Source of the DNA: an uncultured Verrucomicrobiota bacterium
GTDB taxonomy: Bacteria; Verrucomicrobiota; Verrucomicrobiia; Opitutales; Opitutaceae
Reading direction: 5' to 3'
DNA length: 64,000 bases
NCBI GenBank assembly: GCA_903876795.1
Contig: CAIRBK010000024.1
Location: 117,162 to 181,161, forward strand
This document shows positions 18,816 through 31,065 of this stretch, piece after piece (position 1 is the first letter of the stretch; each line of letters opens with the position of its first letter). The notes under the pieces were generated by a model. That model made no database searches. It was not told where the DNA came from and saw only the letters and a list, made by a program, of their open reading frames with translations. The position numbers and the translations under genes were made by a program.

Positions 18816-19895
18816 ATGCGCCTTCGCCGGATCACGCTGCAGCACTTCCGCAACATCCCCTTCGCCGACCTGGCGTTCGAGGGGCGGCAGCAGTTTTTCG
18901 TGGGCGACAACGGCCAGGGCAAAACCAACCTGCTGGAGGCGGCCGGCTTTGTGAGCGCGCTTCGCTCGTTTCGCACGGCGGACACGCGGGTGTTGATCGC
19001 CCACGGGCAGTCCGAGGCGGCGCTGGCCTGCGAGTTTGAGCACGAGACGTTCGGCGCGACAAGGCTGGTCATCAAGCTGCGCCCCGGCGGCAAGGAAGTG
19101 TGGTGCGACGGGGAGAAGGTGACGCGGTTGGGCGACTACCTCGGGCGGTTCCCGACCGTGGTGTTTTCGTCCCAGGACCAGCAGTTGGTGCGCGGCGCGC
19201 CGGGGCTGCGACGGCGCTGGCTGGACTTCACGCTGGCGGCGATGGACGCGGCCTACCTGCGGGCGTTGCAGGCCTACCATCAGGCGCTCGCCGGGCGCAA
19301 CGCCCTGCTCAAGCGCGGCGCGGACGGGGGCGAACTGGGGGCGTTTGAAAAACCGCTGGCCGCGGCCGCCGCCGAGCTCCAGGCCAAACGCGCGTCGGGC
19401 GTGGCCGAGCTGGCGGAGCATGTGGCCCGGGCCTACGCGCGGATCGCCGACGGGGCGGAGCCGGCCGGGTTGAAACACGCGCCGGACATCACCGCCGAGA
19501 ACGCTCATGCCTGGCTCGGGGTGTTCGAGCGCGGGCGGGCGCGCGACCAGCAGTTTCGCACCACGGTGGCCGGGCCGCACCGGGATGATTTTCACTTCGT
19601 CCTCAACGAGCGGCCGGCGCGCGATTTCGGATCGGAGGGGCAGCAACGCAGCCTGGTGCTGGCGCTGCGGCTCGCGCAGGTCGGGTTTTTCCGCGCGCGC
19701 GCGCGGGTGGAGCCGCTGTTGCTGGCCGACGACGTGCTCGGCGAACTCGACCCGGAGCGGCGCCGGAGATTCTGGGCCACGCTGGGCGAGGAGCGCCAGG
19801 TGATCGCCACCGGCACGAGCCTGCCCGACGCGGAGCTGGGTGCGTGGGAGGTGTTCCGCGCGGCGGGCGGGACGTTTAAAAAGGAGTCCGCGTGA
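18816..19895 (+). CDS. recF: DNA replication and repair protein RecF
   Basis: [71 protein letters not shown]. Confidence 0.93.
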   Translation: MRLRRITLQHFRNIPFADLAFEGRQQFFVGDNGQGKTNLLEAAGFVSALRSFRTADTRVLIAHGQSEAALACEFEHETFGATRLVIKLRPGGKEVWCDGEKVTRLGDYLGRFPTVVFSSQDQQLVRGAPGLRRRWLDFTLAAMDAAYLRALQAYHQALAGRNALLKRGADGGELGAFEKPLAAAAAELQAKRASGVAELAEHVARAYARIADGAEPAGLKHAPDITAENAHAWLGVFERGRARDQQFRTTVAGPHRDDFHFVLNERPARDFGSEGQQRSLVLALRLAQVGFFRARARVEPLLLADDVLGELDPERRRRFWATLGEERQVIATGTSLPDAELGAWEVFRAAGGTFKKESA

Positions 19896-20629
19896 ATTTG
19901 GAGCCGTGGCAACTGGCGCTGGCTTTTCTGGGCGCGCTGCTGGTGGGCGTGTCCAAGACCGGCGTGGCGGGGCTGGGGATGCTCTTCGTGGTGATTTTTG
20001 CCAACGTGATCCCGGCGAGGGAGTCGAGCGGGTTGGTGCTGCCGCTGTTGATCTTCGGCGACGCGGTGGCGGTGGTGTCGTACAAGGCGCACGCCAGGTG
20101 GCCGCATGTGTGGCGGCTGCTGCCCTGGACGGCTGCGGGCGTGGTTCTCGGATATGTCGCGCTGGGGCGCATCGACGACCGGCAGGCGCGGGTGCTGATC
20201 GGCGCGATTATCCTGGTCATGGTGGCGGTGCAGGTGTGGCGGCGCCGGCGGTCGCGGCCCGGCGAGGTCGAGGCGGCGTCCGCGTGGTTGGCCCCGACGA
20301 TCGGCGTGCTCGCGGGTTTCACGACGCTGGTGGCCAACGCGGCGGGTCCGCTGATGGCGGTTTACCTGCTGGCGATGCGCCTGCCCAAGATGGAGTACAT
20401 GGGCACGGCGGCGGTGTTTTTCCTGCTGCTCAATCTCTTCAAGGTGCCGTTCATGGCGGACCTGGGTCTGATCACGACGGACAGCCTCGGGTTCAACCTG
20501 CTGCTGGCCCCGGCGGTGCTGCTCGGGGCGATGATCGGGCGCAGGCTGCTGCCGTTGATCAACCAGCGGCTGTTTGAAAACCTCGCGCTGGGCCTGAGCG
20601 CGGCGGCGGGGGTGCGGTTGTTGTTTTGA
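19892..20629 (+). CDS. Sulfite exporter TauE/SafE family protein
   Basis: Multi-[59 protein letters not shown]. Confidence 0.9.
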   Translation: MNLEPWQLALAFLGALLVGVSKTGVAGLGMLFVVIFANVIPARESSGLVLPLLIFGDAVAVVSYKAHARWPHVWRLLPWTAAGVVLGYVALGRIDDRQARVLIGAIILVMVAVQVWRRRRSRPGEVEAASAWLAPTIGVLAGFTTLVANAAGPLMAVYLLAMRLPKMEYMGTAAVFFLLLNLFKVPFMADLGLITTDSLGFNLLLAPAVLLGAMIGRRLLPLINQRLFENLALGLSAAAGVRLLF

Positions 20630-20680
20630 GGTTTCAAACCGCGGGAAAGGGAACGATCAAGAGGAACGACAACGATCACC

Positions 20681-21292
20681 ATGGCGCGCATGAACGTGAG
20701 GCAGATGTGGGCGGCGAAGCTGGCGGGCGGGGCGGTGCCCGCGCCGAAGGCCGGACCGGCGCGCGCCCCGGGAGCGGGGGCGCAGGCGGTGTTTTCCCTG
20801 CAACGGGCTCCGTACTCCGGCGCGGTGCTGGGGATCGACCCGTCGTTGCGCGGGACGGGCCTGGCGTTGATCGAGTTTTCCCCCGCGCGGCAGCCGGTGC
20901 TGCTGCGCTGCCGCACGTTGAAGATCCCGGCGGGCCGCCCGATGTCGTATGCGCTCGGCGAGATCCACCGGGCGGTGGCGACGTTTCTGGGGGATTTCAA
21001 AGTGCGGCACGTGGCGCTGGAGCAGACGATCTACGTGCAGAACTTCCAGACGGCGCAGATCCTCGGGGCGGCGCGAGGGGCGGCGATCTCGGCGGCGGCG
21101 CTGGCGGGGTTGGAGATTTTTGAATACGCGCCGCTGCGGGTGAAGCAGGCGGTGACGGGCGCCGGCCGGGCGAGCAAGGAGCAGATGGCCCGCACCGTGA
21201 TGTCTATCCTGGGACACGGCGCGGTGCTGGCCAGCGACGAGGCCGACGCCGCCGGCGTGGCGCTGTGCCACGCGTTCACATGGAGGGAGTGA
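20681..21292 (+). CDS. ruvC: Crossover junction endodeoxyribonuclease RuvC
   Basis: LGIDPSLRGTGLALIE..ALEQTIYVQNFQTAQILGAARGAAI..EYAPLRVKQAVTGAGRASKEQMARTV..DEADAAGVALCHA; N-terminal extension. Confidence 0.92.
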   Translation: MARMNVRQMWAAKLAGGAVPAPKAGPARAPGAGAQAVFSLQRAPYSGAVLGIDPSLRGTGLALIEFSPARQPVLLRCRTLKIPAGRPMSYALGEIHRAVATFLGDFKVRHVALEQTIYVQNFQTAQILGAARGAAISAAALAGLEIFEYAPLRVKQAVTGAGRASKEQMARTVMSILGHGAVLASDEADAAGVALCHAFTWRE

Positions 21293-21301
21293 CGGGGCGG
21301 C

Positions 21302-23953
<2,652 letters not shown>

Positions 23954-24024
23954 GCTACCTCACCGACGATGGCTCGTTTTGGAGAGATTGCACGGATGGA
24001 TTTGCGTCGGATCGCAAGGAGGTC

Positions 24025-25110
24025 TCAGACCATCGGTGCCAAGGTCTGGGCGCGCTGGCCGGCCTGGACCGAGACCGGTGAACGACCGCCAAGCCAGGCG
24101 CGCACGCGGCCGGCGAGGAAATCAATGTAGGGGGCTTGATCGTTGAGGCAGGGGATATGCTGGAACCACTCGCCGCCGGCGTGGAGGAACTCCTCCTGGC
24201 CCTCGCCGGCGATTTCTTCGAGGGTCTCCAGGCAGTCGGCCACGAAGGCGGGCGTCATCACGAGCAGGCGTTTCTTGCCCTCCTTGGGCAGGCGCTGCAG
24301 TTCGAAGTCGGTGTAGGGGGAGAGCCACGGCTCGCCGGCGAGGCGCGACTGGAACGACACGGTGTGTTTCTCGGACGGTATGCCGGCGCGTTTGACGAAG
24401 GCCTGGGTGGTTTTGATGACCTGGGCCTTGTAACAGGTGGCGTGGGCGGGGCTGCATGTGTTGCAGCAATCGTTGACCAGCGTGCAGTGGGCCTTGGACG
24501 AGTCGCCCTTGCGGAGGTGGCGTTCGGGGATGCCGTGGTAGCTCACCAGCAGCATGTCGTGGGGTTGCGCCAGGTAGGGCGCGGAAACCTGGTAGAGGGC
24601 CTCGATGTAGTCGGCGTCCTCGTAGAAAGGCTGGACGGTGTCTACGCGCGGAGGCCGGGGAAGTCGGGCGGCCTCCTCGTGGACTTTAACGACCACGGTC
24701 TCCCACGACGACATGGCGTAGTGCGGGTATTGGGGGAAGAGCAGGATTTCGGCGACACCGTCGGCGGCCATCTGCGCGAGCACGGACTGGATCGAGGGCT
24801 GGTCGTAGCGCATGGCCAGGTAAACGGGTGCCTCGGCGCCAAGCTCGTCGGCGAGTTTTTGGCGGACCTTCTTCGAGGTGACGACCAGAGGGGAGCCCTC
24901 GGCGGTCCAGATCTCCTGGTAGGCCTTGGCGGACTTGGGGGCGCGGGTGGGCGTGATGACGACGTTGACGAGGAGCTTGGCGAGCCAGCGGGGTTGGATG
25001 TCGATCACGCGTTCGTCTCCCAGGAACTCGCGCAGGTAGCGGCGGACGTGGGGAACGGCCGTGGATTCGGGAGAGCCTAGGTTTACGAGGAGGACTGCGC
25101 GCTTGGGCAT
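24025..25110 (-). CDS. hemH: Ferrochelatase
   Basis: AVLLVNLGSPESTAVPHVRRYLREFLGDERVIDI; LVSYHGIPERHL; FVADCLETLEEI; internal Cys-rich segment. Confidence 0.93.
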   Translation of the reverse strand: MPKRAVLLVNLGSPESTAVPHVRRYLREFLGDERVIDIQPRWLAKLLVNVVITPTRAPKSAKAYQEIWTAEGSPLVVTSKKVRQKLADELGAEAPVYLAMRYDQPSIQSVLAQMAADGVAEILLFPQYPHYAMSSWETVVVKVHEEAARLPRPPRVDTVQPFYEDADYIEALYQVSAPYLAQPHDMLLVSYHGIPERHLRKGDSSKAHCTLVNDCCNTCSPAHATCYKAQVIKTTQAFVKRAGIPSEKHTVSFQSRLAGEPWLSPYTDFELQRLPKEGKKRLLVMTPAFVADCLETLEEIAGEGQEEFLHAGGEWFQHIPCLNDQAPYIDFLAGRVRAWLGGRSPVSVQAGQRAQTLAPMV

Positions 25111-25347
25111 GTTTAAGAGCCCTGATTGGTCGCACGTTTCGCCCCCGTGTCAAACGGACGCTTGATTCGCTGGGCCCAAGCCCTGGGCGGCGCCGGCGGC
25201 CGGCTATGGGGATAACTGCCCAGTCGGGCGGTTCAAACGCCGTTACCGACTAAGGGGTTCTACGCATATGCCGCCGGCCGGTGCTCGGGTATAACAATGC
25301 GCCGCCGATTCAGCCGGCCATCCCGGGCATTCAAGCCGAGGGAAGCC

Positions 25348-25773
25348 ATGCGAACCCGGTACTATCCCATGACTCCTTTTGTGACCGCGTATGCTTCGCG
25401 TGATATCGTCTCGTTTATCGACGACATGCTCCGCCTCGGGCGGACCGAAACCGGGTGTCCCGTCACCGTTCGCAAAATCGATCGGGTGCCGGTCGTTCCC
25501 GGAAAGCCGCTCGGGGTGGTCGTGACCGCAGGACCAAAGGGCAGCGGCACGATCCATCTGAACTGGGAGACCGCCGATGGCGCGTTGGGCTATCGCATCT
25601 GGTGCCAGTTTCCCAGCACCGCGCCGTGGTGGGATCCCGTGGGCCGGGTAGTCGGGTGCAGCGCGACCCTGTCCGGGCTTACGGCCGAGACGCTGCTGAA
25701 GTTTCGGATCACGGCGGCCAACGGGGATGGCGAAAGCCTGGCCAGCGAGATCGTCGAGATCGTCGTGCCTTGA
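25348..25773 (+). CDS. Small fibronectin type III-like domain protein, function unknown
   Basis: GKPLGVVVTAGPKGSGTIHLNWETADGALGYRIWCQF..LSGLTAETLLKFRITAANGDGES FN3 pattern; RBS GAGGGAAG before ATG 25348. Confidence 0.65.
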   Translation: MRTRYYPMTPFVTAYASRDIVSFIDDMLRLGRTETGCPVTVRKIDRVPVVPGKPLGVVVTAGPKGSGTIHLNWETADGALGYRIWCQFPSTAPWWDPVGRVVGCSATLSGLTAETLLKFRITAANGDGESLASEIVEIVVP

Positions 25774-26131
25774 GGCGCCATTACCCGGCGGGTAACTCGG
25801 AGACGGTAAACCCTCCGTATTGCCTGGTGGGCCGTCGCCACCGGGCCTCGTCAGAACGGCCTCAGGGTCACGCGCTTTGATTTTCAGGTAAGATTGAAAC
25901 CCATTCCGAAATCGCGGCTTCGGGACTCCTGATCGTCCCTCTGCCGAGCGGCTTCGGGACATACGTTGACGGCAATTCCTCGGGGGCCGTGGAGGAACAT
26001 CCTGCGTGTGACAAGGCGACCACCATCCGTGTGATTACGTTGATTTGGGGATGAGGCGAAGCCCGCTCACGCGCTGACGAGTGCGGAGATTGTGACGATT
26101 CGGCGAAATGCGGGATGGCGCTTGATTTATT

Positions 26132-26162
26132 GATTAGGGTGCTAACCATTAGCCGCCTAATC
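26132..26162. promoter_or_regulatory. 31-bp dyad GATTAGG-GT-GCTAA-CCA-TTAGC-CG-CCTAATC, candidate MarR operator
   Basis: Two nested perfect inverted-repeat arms (7+5 bp) ending 25 bp before marR ATG. Confidence 0.65.
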
Positions 26163-26187
26163 GATTTCCTTCGCCACGACCAAGCCC

Positions 26188-26730
26188 ATGCAACGCCTCG
26201 TCCTCAAAGACCTCCCTCGCTACAAGTGCCTGGTGGCGGCGTCCAAGCAGTTCCCCGATCTCGATCCTTCGGCGTGCGAGGCGTTCATGCACCTTACCCG
26301 GGCGGGAGACGAAGTGTGGCGGGTGATGAGCGGCCATTTCTCGAGTCACGACATCACCCAGGGGCGGTTTCTCGTGATGATGCTGCTCTTGGAGACAAAG
26401 GGCACGGACTGCCTGCGCCCCAGCTCGCCGGCCGAGTTGGCCGACCTCGCCTCGGTTTCCCGGGCGACCATCACCGGCTTGCTCGACACGCTGGAGCGGG
26501 ATGGTTTCGTGCGCCGCGTGCCCGATCCCGAGGACCGTCGTCACATGGGCGTGCACCTCACGGCCGCGGGGGAGGCTTTCATGCATGCGCTGCTCCCCGA
26601 GCATTTCCAGCTGATCAACGACCTCATGGGCAACCTCAACGTCAAGGAGCGCAAGACGCTCGTGCGCCTGCTCAACAAGATCGTCGAGCGTGCCTCCCCC
26701 GGCGTACCCCGGCCGGCCTCGCGCGGCTGA
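26188..26730 (+). CDS. MarR family transcriptional regulator
   Basis: PAELADLASVSRATITGLLDTLERDGFVRRVPDPEDRRHMGVHLTAAGEAF. Confidence 0.93.
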   Translation: MQRLVLKDLPRYKCLVAASKQFPDLDPSACEAFMHLTRAGDEVWRVMSGHFSSHDITQGRFLVMMLLLETKGTDCLRPSSPAELADLASVSRATITGLLDTLERDGFVRRVPDPEDRRHMGVHLTAAGEAFMHALLPEHFQLINDLMGNLNVKERKTLVRLLNKIVERASPGVPRPASRG

Positions 26731-26765
26731 GACGCTTCTCTTTTTCCAACTTCACTTCACCGTTT

Positions 26766-27896
26766 ATGATCAAAAAAATCCTCATCACCGTATTCGGGCT
26801 CCTGCTCGTGCTGGGCGCGCTGGGCGGAATCAAAGCCCTCCAGATCGGCACCCTGATCGCCGCCGACAAATCCATGACTCCCCCGCCGGAAGCCGTCACC
26901 ACCGCCGAGGTGCGGGCCGACTCCTGGGAATCCACGTTTAACGCCGTGGGCTCCTTCGCCGCCGTGCAGGGCGTCACCCTCGGCGCCGAGGTGGCCGGCA
27001 CGGTCAGTCGGATCGACTTCGAGTCGGGTGCCGACGTAACGGCTGGCGCCGTGCTGGTGGAGTTGGATACCTCCGTCGAGCAGGCCGAGTTGCGGGCGGC
27101 CGAGGCCACCGCCGACCTCGCGTTGCTGAACCTCCAGCGCGCGCGCGAACTGCGCGAGAAGAACACCAATTCCCAGGCCGATCTCGACGGCGCGGAGGCC
27201 CAGTCCAAGCAGGCCGCCGCCCAGGTGGAAACCATCCGCGCGACCATCGCCAAGAAGCGCATCACCGCGCCGTTCGCCGGCCGGACGGGCATCCGCCAGG
27301 TCAACCTGGGGCAGTTCCTCGCGGTGGGCGCGCCGGTCGTCTCGTTGCAGTCGCTCGACCCCATCTTTGTTAATCTTTCCCTTCCTCAGCAGCGCCTAGG
27401 CCGGATTTCCGTGGGCCTGGAGGCGAGGGTGACCACCGACGCCCATGAAGGACGCGTCTTCTCCGGCAAGGTCACCGCGATCAATCCCGACCTCGACGCC
27501 GCCACCCGCAGCGTAAAGTTCCAGGTCACCTTGCCCAACGCCGAGGGCCTGCTGCGCCCGGGCATGTTTGGCGGCGTCTCCGTCGTGCTGCCCGAAAAGA
27601 CCGAGTCCCTGGTCATCCCCGTGACCGCCGTACTCTACGCGCCCTACGGTGACACCGTCTTCGTCGTCGAGGATCGCAAGAACGAGACCTCCGGCGAGGT
27701 CAGCAAGGTGGTGCGCCAGCAGTTCGTCCGCCTCGGTGCGGTGCGCGGCGACTTCGTGGCCGTGGTCTCCGGCCTCAAGGCCGGCGAGGTCGTCGTAAGC
27801 TCCGGCGTGTTCAAGCTGCGCAACAACGCCGAGGTCTCCATCCACAACGAGCTCGCGCCCGACGCCCGCCTCGAACCCAAGCCCTCCGACTCCTGA
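26766..27896 (+). CDS. RND efflux periplasmic adaptor (membrane fusion) subunit
   Basis: ATGATCAAAAAAATC start; GAEVAGTVSRIDFESGADVTAGAVLVELDTS..RITAPFAGRTGIRQVNLGQFL. Confidence 0.93.
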   Translation: MIKKILITVFGLLLVLGALGGIKALQIGTLIAADKSMTPPPEAVTTAEVRADSWESTFNAVGSFAAVQGVTLGAEVAGTVSRIDFESGADVTAGAVLVELDTSVEQAELRAAEATADLALLNLQRARELREKNTNSQADLDGAEAQSKQAAAQVETIRATIAKKRITAPFAGRTGIRQVNLGQFLAVGAPVVSLQSLDPIFVNLSLPQQRLGRISVGLEARVTTDAHEGRVFSGKVTAINPDLDAATRSVKFQVTLPNAEGLLRPGMFGGVSVVLPEKTESLVIPVTAVLYAPYGDTVFVVEDRKNETSGEVSKVVRQQFVRLGAVRGDFVAVVSGLKAGEVVVSSGVFKLRNNAEVSIHNELAPDARLEPKPSDS

Positions 27897-27932
27897 TCGC
27901 CCGTCACCGTCCTTTCCCGGACGGCTCCCGCC

Positions 27933-30900
27933 ATGAAATCTTTCACCGACATCTTCATCCGCCGGCCCGTGCTCGCGATCGTGGTCAACCTCGTGATCAT
28001 CATCGCCGGCCTTCAGGCCTACAACTCGCTCAACGTGCGCCAATACCCGCGCAGCGAGAACGCCTCGGTCACCGTCACCACCGCCTACGTCGGCGCCAGC
28101 GCCGAACTCGTGCGCGGCTTCATCACCACGCCCCTCGAACGCGCCATCGCCGAGTCCGACGGCATCGAGTATCTCCAGTCCACCAGCACCCAGGGCGTCT
28201 CCACCATCACCGCCCGTCTCAAGCTCAATTACGAAGCCAACAAGGCTCTCGCCGAGATCAGCACCAAGGTGAACAAGGTGCGCGGCGACCTCCCGCCCGA
28301 GGCCGAGCTGCCGGTGATCAACGTGGTCTCGGCCGACAGCCAGTTCGCCGCAGCCTACCTCAATTTCAAGTCCGACATCCTCGAGCAAAACGAGATCACC
28401 GACTACCTCACCCGCGTGGTGCAGCCGCGTCTCACCGCCGTGCCCGGCGTGCAACGCGCCGAGGTGCTCGGCGCCCGCACCTTCGCGATGCGTGTCTGGC
28501 TCAAGCCCGAGCGCATGGCCGCCCTCAACATCAGCCCCGCCCAGGTGCGCGCCGCCTTGGCCGCCAACAACTACCTCGCCGCCGTCGGCCGCACCAAGGG
28601 TTCCCTGATCCAGGTCAACCTCACGGCCAACACCGACCTCAAGTCTGTCGATGAGTTCAAGCAGCTCGTTGTCCTCGAATCCGGCGGCGCCATCATCCGC
28701 CTCCAGGACATCGCCGACGTGGTGCTCGGAGCCGAGGACTACGACACCGAGGTGCGTTTCTCCGGCCAGACCGCCGTGTTCATGGGCATCTTCGTGCTCC
28801 CCAATGCCAACTCGATCGACGTCATCAAGCGCATCCGGGCCGAGATGGCCGAGATCGCCAAGGACCTCCCCACCGGCCTGGAGACCCGCGTCGCCTACGA
28901 TTCCACCGAATACATCAACGACGCCATCAAGGACGTGGTGAAAACCCTCGTCGAGACGCTCTTGATCGTGGTCGTGGTGATCTTCCTCTTTCTCGGCTCC
29001 TTCCGTTCCGTGCTGGTGCCGGTGGTGGCGATCCCCGTTTCGCTCATCGGCGCGGTTTTCCTTATGCAGGCCTTCGGGTTCACCATCAACCTGCTCACCC
29101 TCCTGGCCATCGTGCTGGCGGTCGGTCTCGTGGTGGACGACGCCATCGTGGTGGTGGAGAACGTCGAGCGCCACATCGGCGAGGGCAAGTCTCCCTTCGA
29201 CGCCGCGCTCCTCGGGGCCCGCGAACTGGTCGGCCCGGTCATCGCCATGACCATCACCCTCGCCGCCGTTTATGCCCCGATCGGTCTCCAGGGCGGCCTC
29301 ACCGGCGCGCTGTTCCGCGAGTTCGCGTTTACCCTGGCAGGTGCCGTGACCATCTCCGGCGTGGTCGCGCTGACACTCTCACCGATGATGTCGGCCAAGC
29401 TGCTCAAAGCCGGCGCCGAGCATCAGGGCCTGCCCGCCAAGATCAACGCAGGCTTCGAGCGCCTCAAGGCCGGCTACGCCCGCATCCTCGACGGCTCGCT
29501 GGCCAACCGCCGCTACGTCTACGCCGTGTGGATTTTCGTGAGCTTGCTCGCGCTGCCCATGTTCAAGCTGTCTCCCACCGAACTCGCCCCCGCCGAGGAC
29601 CAAGGCGTGATCTTCGGCATCATGAACACGGCGGCCAACAACACCCTCGACCAGACCAGTCGTTACGCCGACGCCGCCGGCAAGGTCTTCCGCAGCCTGC
29701 CCGAGGCGGATTTCACCTTCCAGATCACCAATCCCGACTCCGGCTTCGGCGGCCTTGTGACCAAGCCCTGGGGCGAGCGCCAGCGCACGGTTTTCCAGAT
29801 GATCCCCGAAGTGCAGGGCAAGCTCGACGCTCTGCCCGGCATCCAGATGTTTGCCGTGACCCCGCCCGCGCTGCCCGGCGGCGGCCAGTTTCCGGTCGAG
29901 TTCTTCATCGCCTCCACCGCGCCGAGCGAGCAGGTGCTCTCTTTCGCCCAGGAGCTCCAGAAGCGGGCCATGATGAGCGGCAAGTTTGCCTTCCCGCCCA
30001 TCATCGACGTGAAGATCGACCAGCCCCAGACCGAGATCGTGATCGACCGCGAAAAGGTGGCCGACCTCGGGCTCAACCTCCGCGAGGTCGGCGCCGACGT
30101 AGGCGCGGCCGTGGGCGGCAACTTCGTCAACCGCTTCAACATCGACGGACGCAGCTACAAGGTCATCCCGCAGATCAAGCGGGCCGACCGCCTGAACGCC
30201 GACCAGCTCAAGGATATCTATGTGACCGGGCCTGGCGGCTCGCTCATACCGTTGAGCACCGTCGCGACGCTCAAAAACAGCACCGTGCCGCGCTCGCTCA
30301 ACCGCTTCCAGCAGCTCAACGCCGTCTCGCTCTCGGGCGTGTGCATCGTCCCGCTCGACGAGGCCCTGCGCTTCCTCGAAGACGAGGCCGCCAAGATCCT
30401 GCCCAAGGGCTACGTGATCGACTACACCGGCGAGTCGCGCCAGCTCCGCACCGAGGGCAACAAGTTCCTCCCCGCGCTCGGCCTGGCCTTTGTGCTCATC
30501 TTCCTGGTGCTCGCCGCCCAGTTTAACTCGTTCCGCGATCCGGTCGTCATCCTTTTCGGCTCCGTGCCGCTGGCCATGTTCGGCGCGCTCATCTTTACCT
30601 TTCTGAAGATGCCCAACCCCAACCTCATCTTCTGGACCGACGGGTGGACGACCACCATGAACATCTACGCCCAGGTGGGCCTGGTGACGCTCGTGGGTCT
30701 CGTGGCCAAGAACGGCATCCTCATCGTCGAGTTCGCCAACAAGCTCCAGGAGGAAGGCCACTCCAAGATCGACGCCGTGCGGGAGGCCGCCCTCACCCGC
30801 CTCCGGCCGATCCTGATGACGTCCGTCGCCACCGTCGTCGGCCACTTCCCGCTCACGCTGGTGAGCGGCGCCGGCGCCGCCGCGCGCAATTCCATCGGTC

Positions 30901-31043
30901 TGGTCCTGGTCGGCGGCATGACCATCGGCACGATTTTCACTTTGTTCGTCGTGCCTTCCCTGTATGTGCTCATCGCCAAGGACCACCAGGCCGCCCGCGC
31001 CCGTCGCACCTCCCCTGAGGCTGAAGCCGTGACGGTCCGATAA
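27933..31043 (+). CDS. RND multidrug efflux permease (AcrB/HAE1 family)
   Basis: MKSFTDIFIRRPVLAIVVNLVIIIAGLQAYNSL..ARTFAMRVWLKPERMAAL..LVVDDAIVVVENVERHI. Confidence 0.96.
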   Translation: MKSFTDIFIRRPVLAIVVNLVIIIAGLQAYNSLNVRQYPRSENASVTVTTAYVGASAELVRGFITTPLERAIAESDGIEYLQSTSTQGVSTITARLKLNYEANKALAEISTKVNKVRGDLPPEAELPVINVVSADSQFAAAYLNFKSDILEQNEITDYLTRVVQPRLTAVPGVQRAEVLGARTFAMRVWLKPERMAALNISPAQVRAALAANNYLAAVGRTKGSLIQVNLTANTDLKSVDEFKQLVVLESGGAIIRLQDIADVVLGAEDYDTEVRFSGQTAVFMGIFVLPNANSIDVIKRIRAEMAEIAKDLPTGLETRVAYDSTEYINDAIKDVVKTLVETLLIVVVVIFLFLGSFRSVLVPVVAIPVSLIGAVFLMQAFGFTINLLTLLAIVLAVGLVVDDAIVVVENVERHIGEGKSPFDAALLGARELVGPVIAMTITLAAVYAPIGLQGGLTGALFREFAFTLAGAVTISGVVALTLSPMMSAKLLKAGAEHQGLPAKINAGFERLKAGYARILDGSLANRRYVYAVWIFVSLLALPMFKLSPTELAPAEDQGVIFGIMNTAANNTLDQTSRYADAAGKVFRSLPEADFTFQITNPDSGFGGLVTKPWGERQRTVFQMIPEVQGKLDALPGIQMFAVTPPALPGGGQFPVEFFIASTAPSEQVLSFAQELQKRAMMSGKFAFPPIIDVKIDQPQTEIVIDREKVADLGLNLREVGADVGAAVGGNFVNRFNIDGRSYKVIPQIKRADRLNADQLKDIYVTGPGGSLIPLSTVATLKNSTVPRSLNRFQQLNAVSLSGVCIVPLDEALRFLEDEAAKILPKGYVIDYTGESRQLRTEGNKFLPALGLAFVLIFLVLAAQFNSFRDPVVILFGSVPLAMFGALIFTFLKMPNPNLIFWTDGWTTTMNIYAQVGLVTLVGLVAKNGILIVEFANKLQEEGHSKIDAVREAALTRLRPILMTSVATVVGHFPLTLVSGAGAAARNSIGLVLVGGMTIGTIFTLFVVPSLYVLIAKDHQAARARRTSPEAEAVTVR

Positions 31044-31065
31044 TCCCTTCATCCACGCCCTTCCC

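Noticed and set aside
25868-26149. 93-aa minus-strand ORF upstream of marR
   Set aside because: No motif and runs through the candidate operator; probably non-coding.
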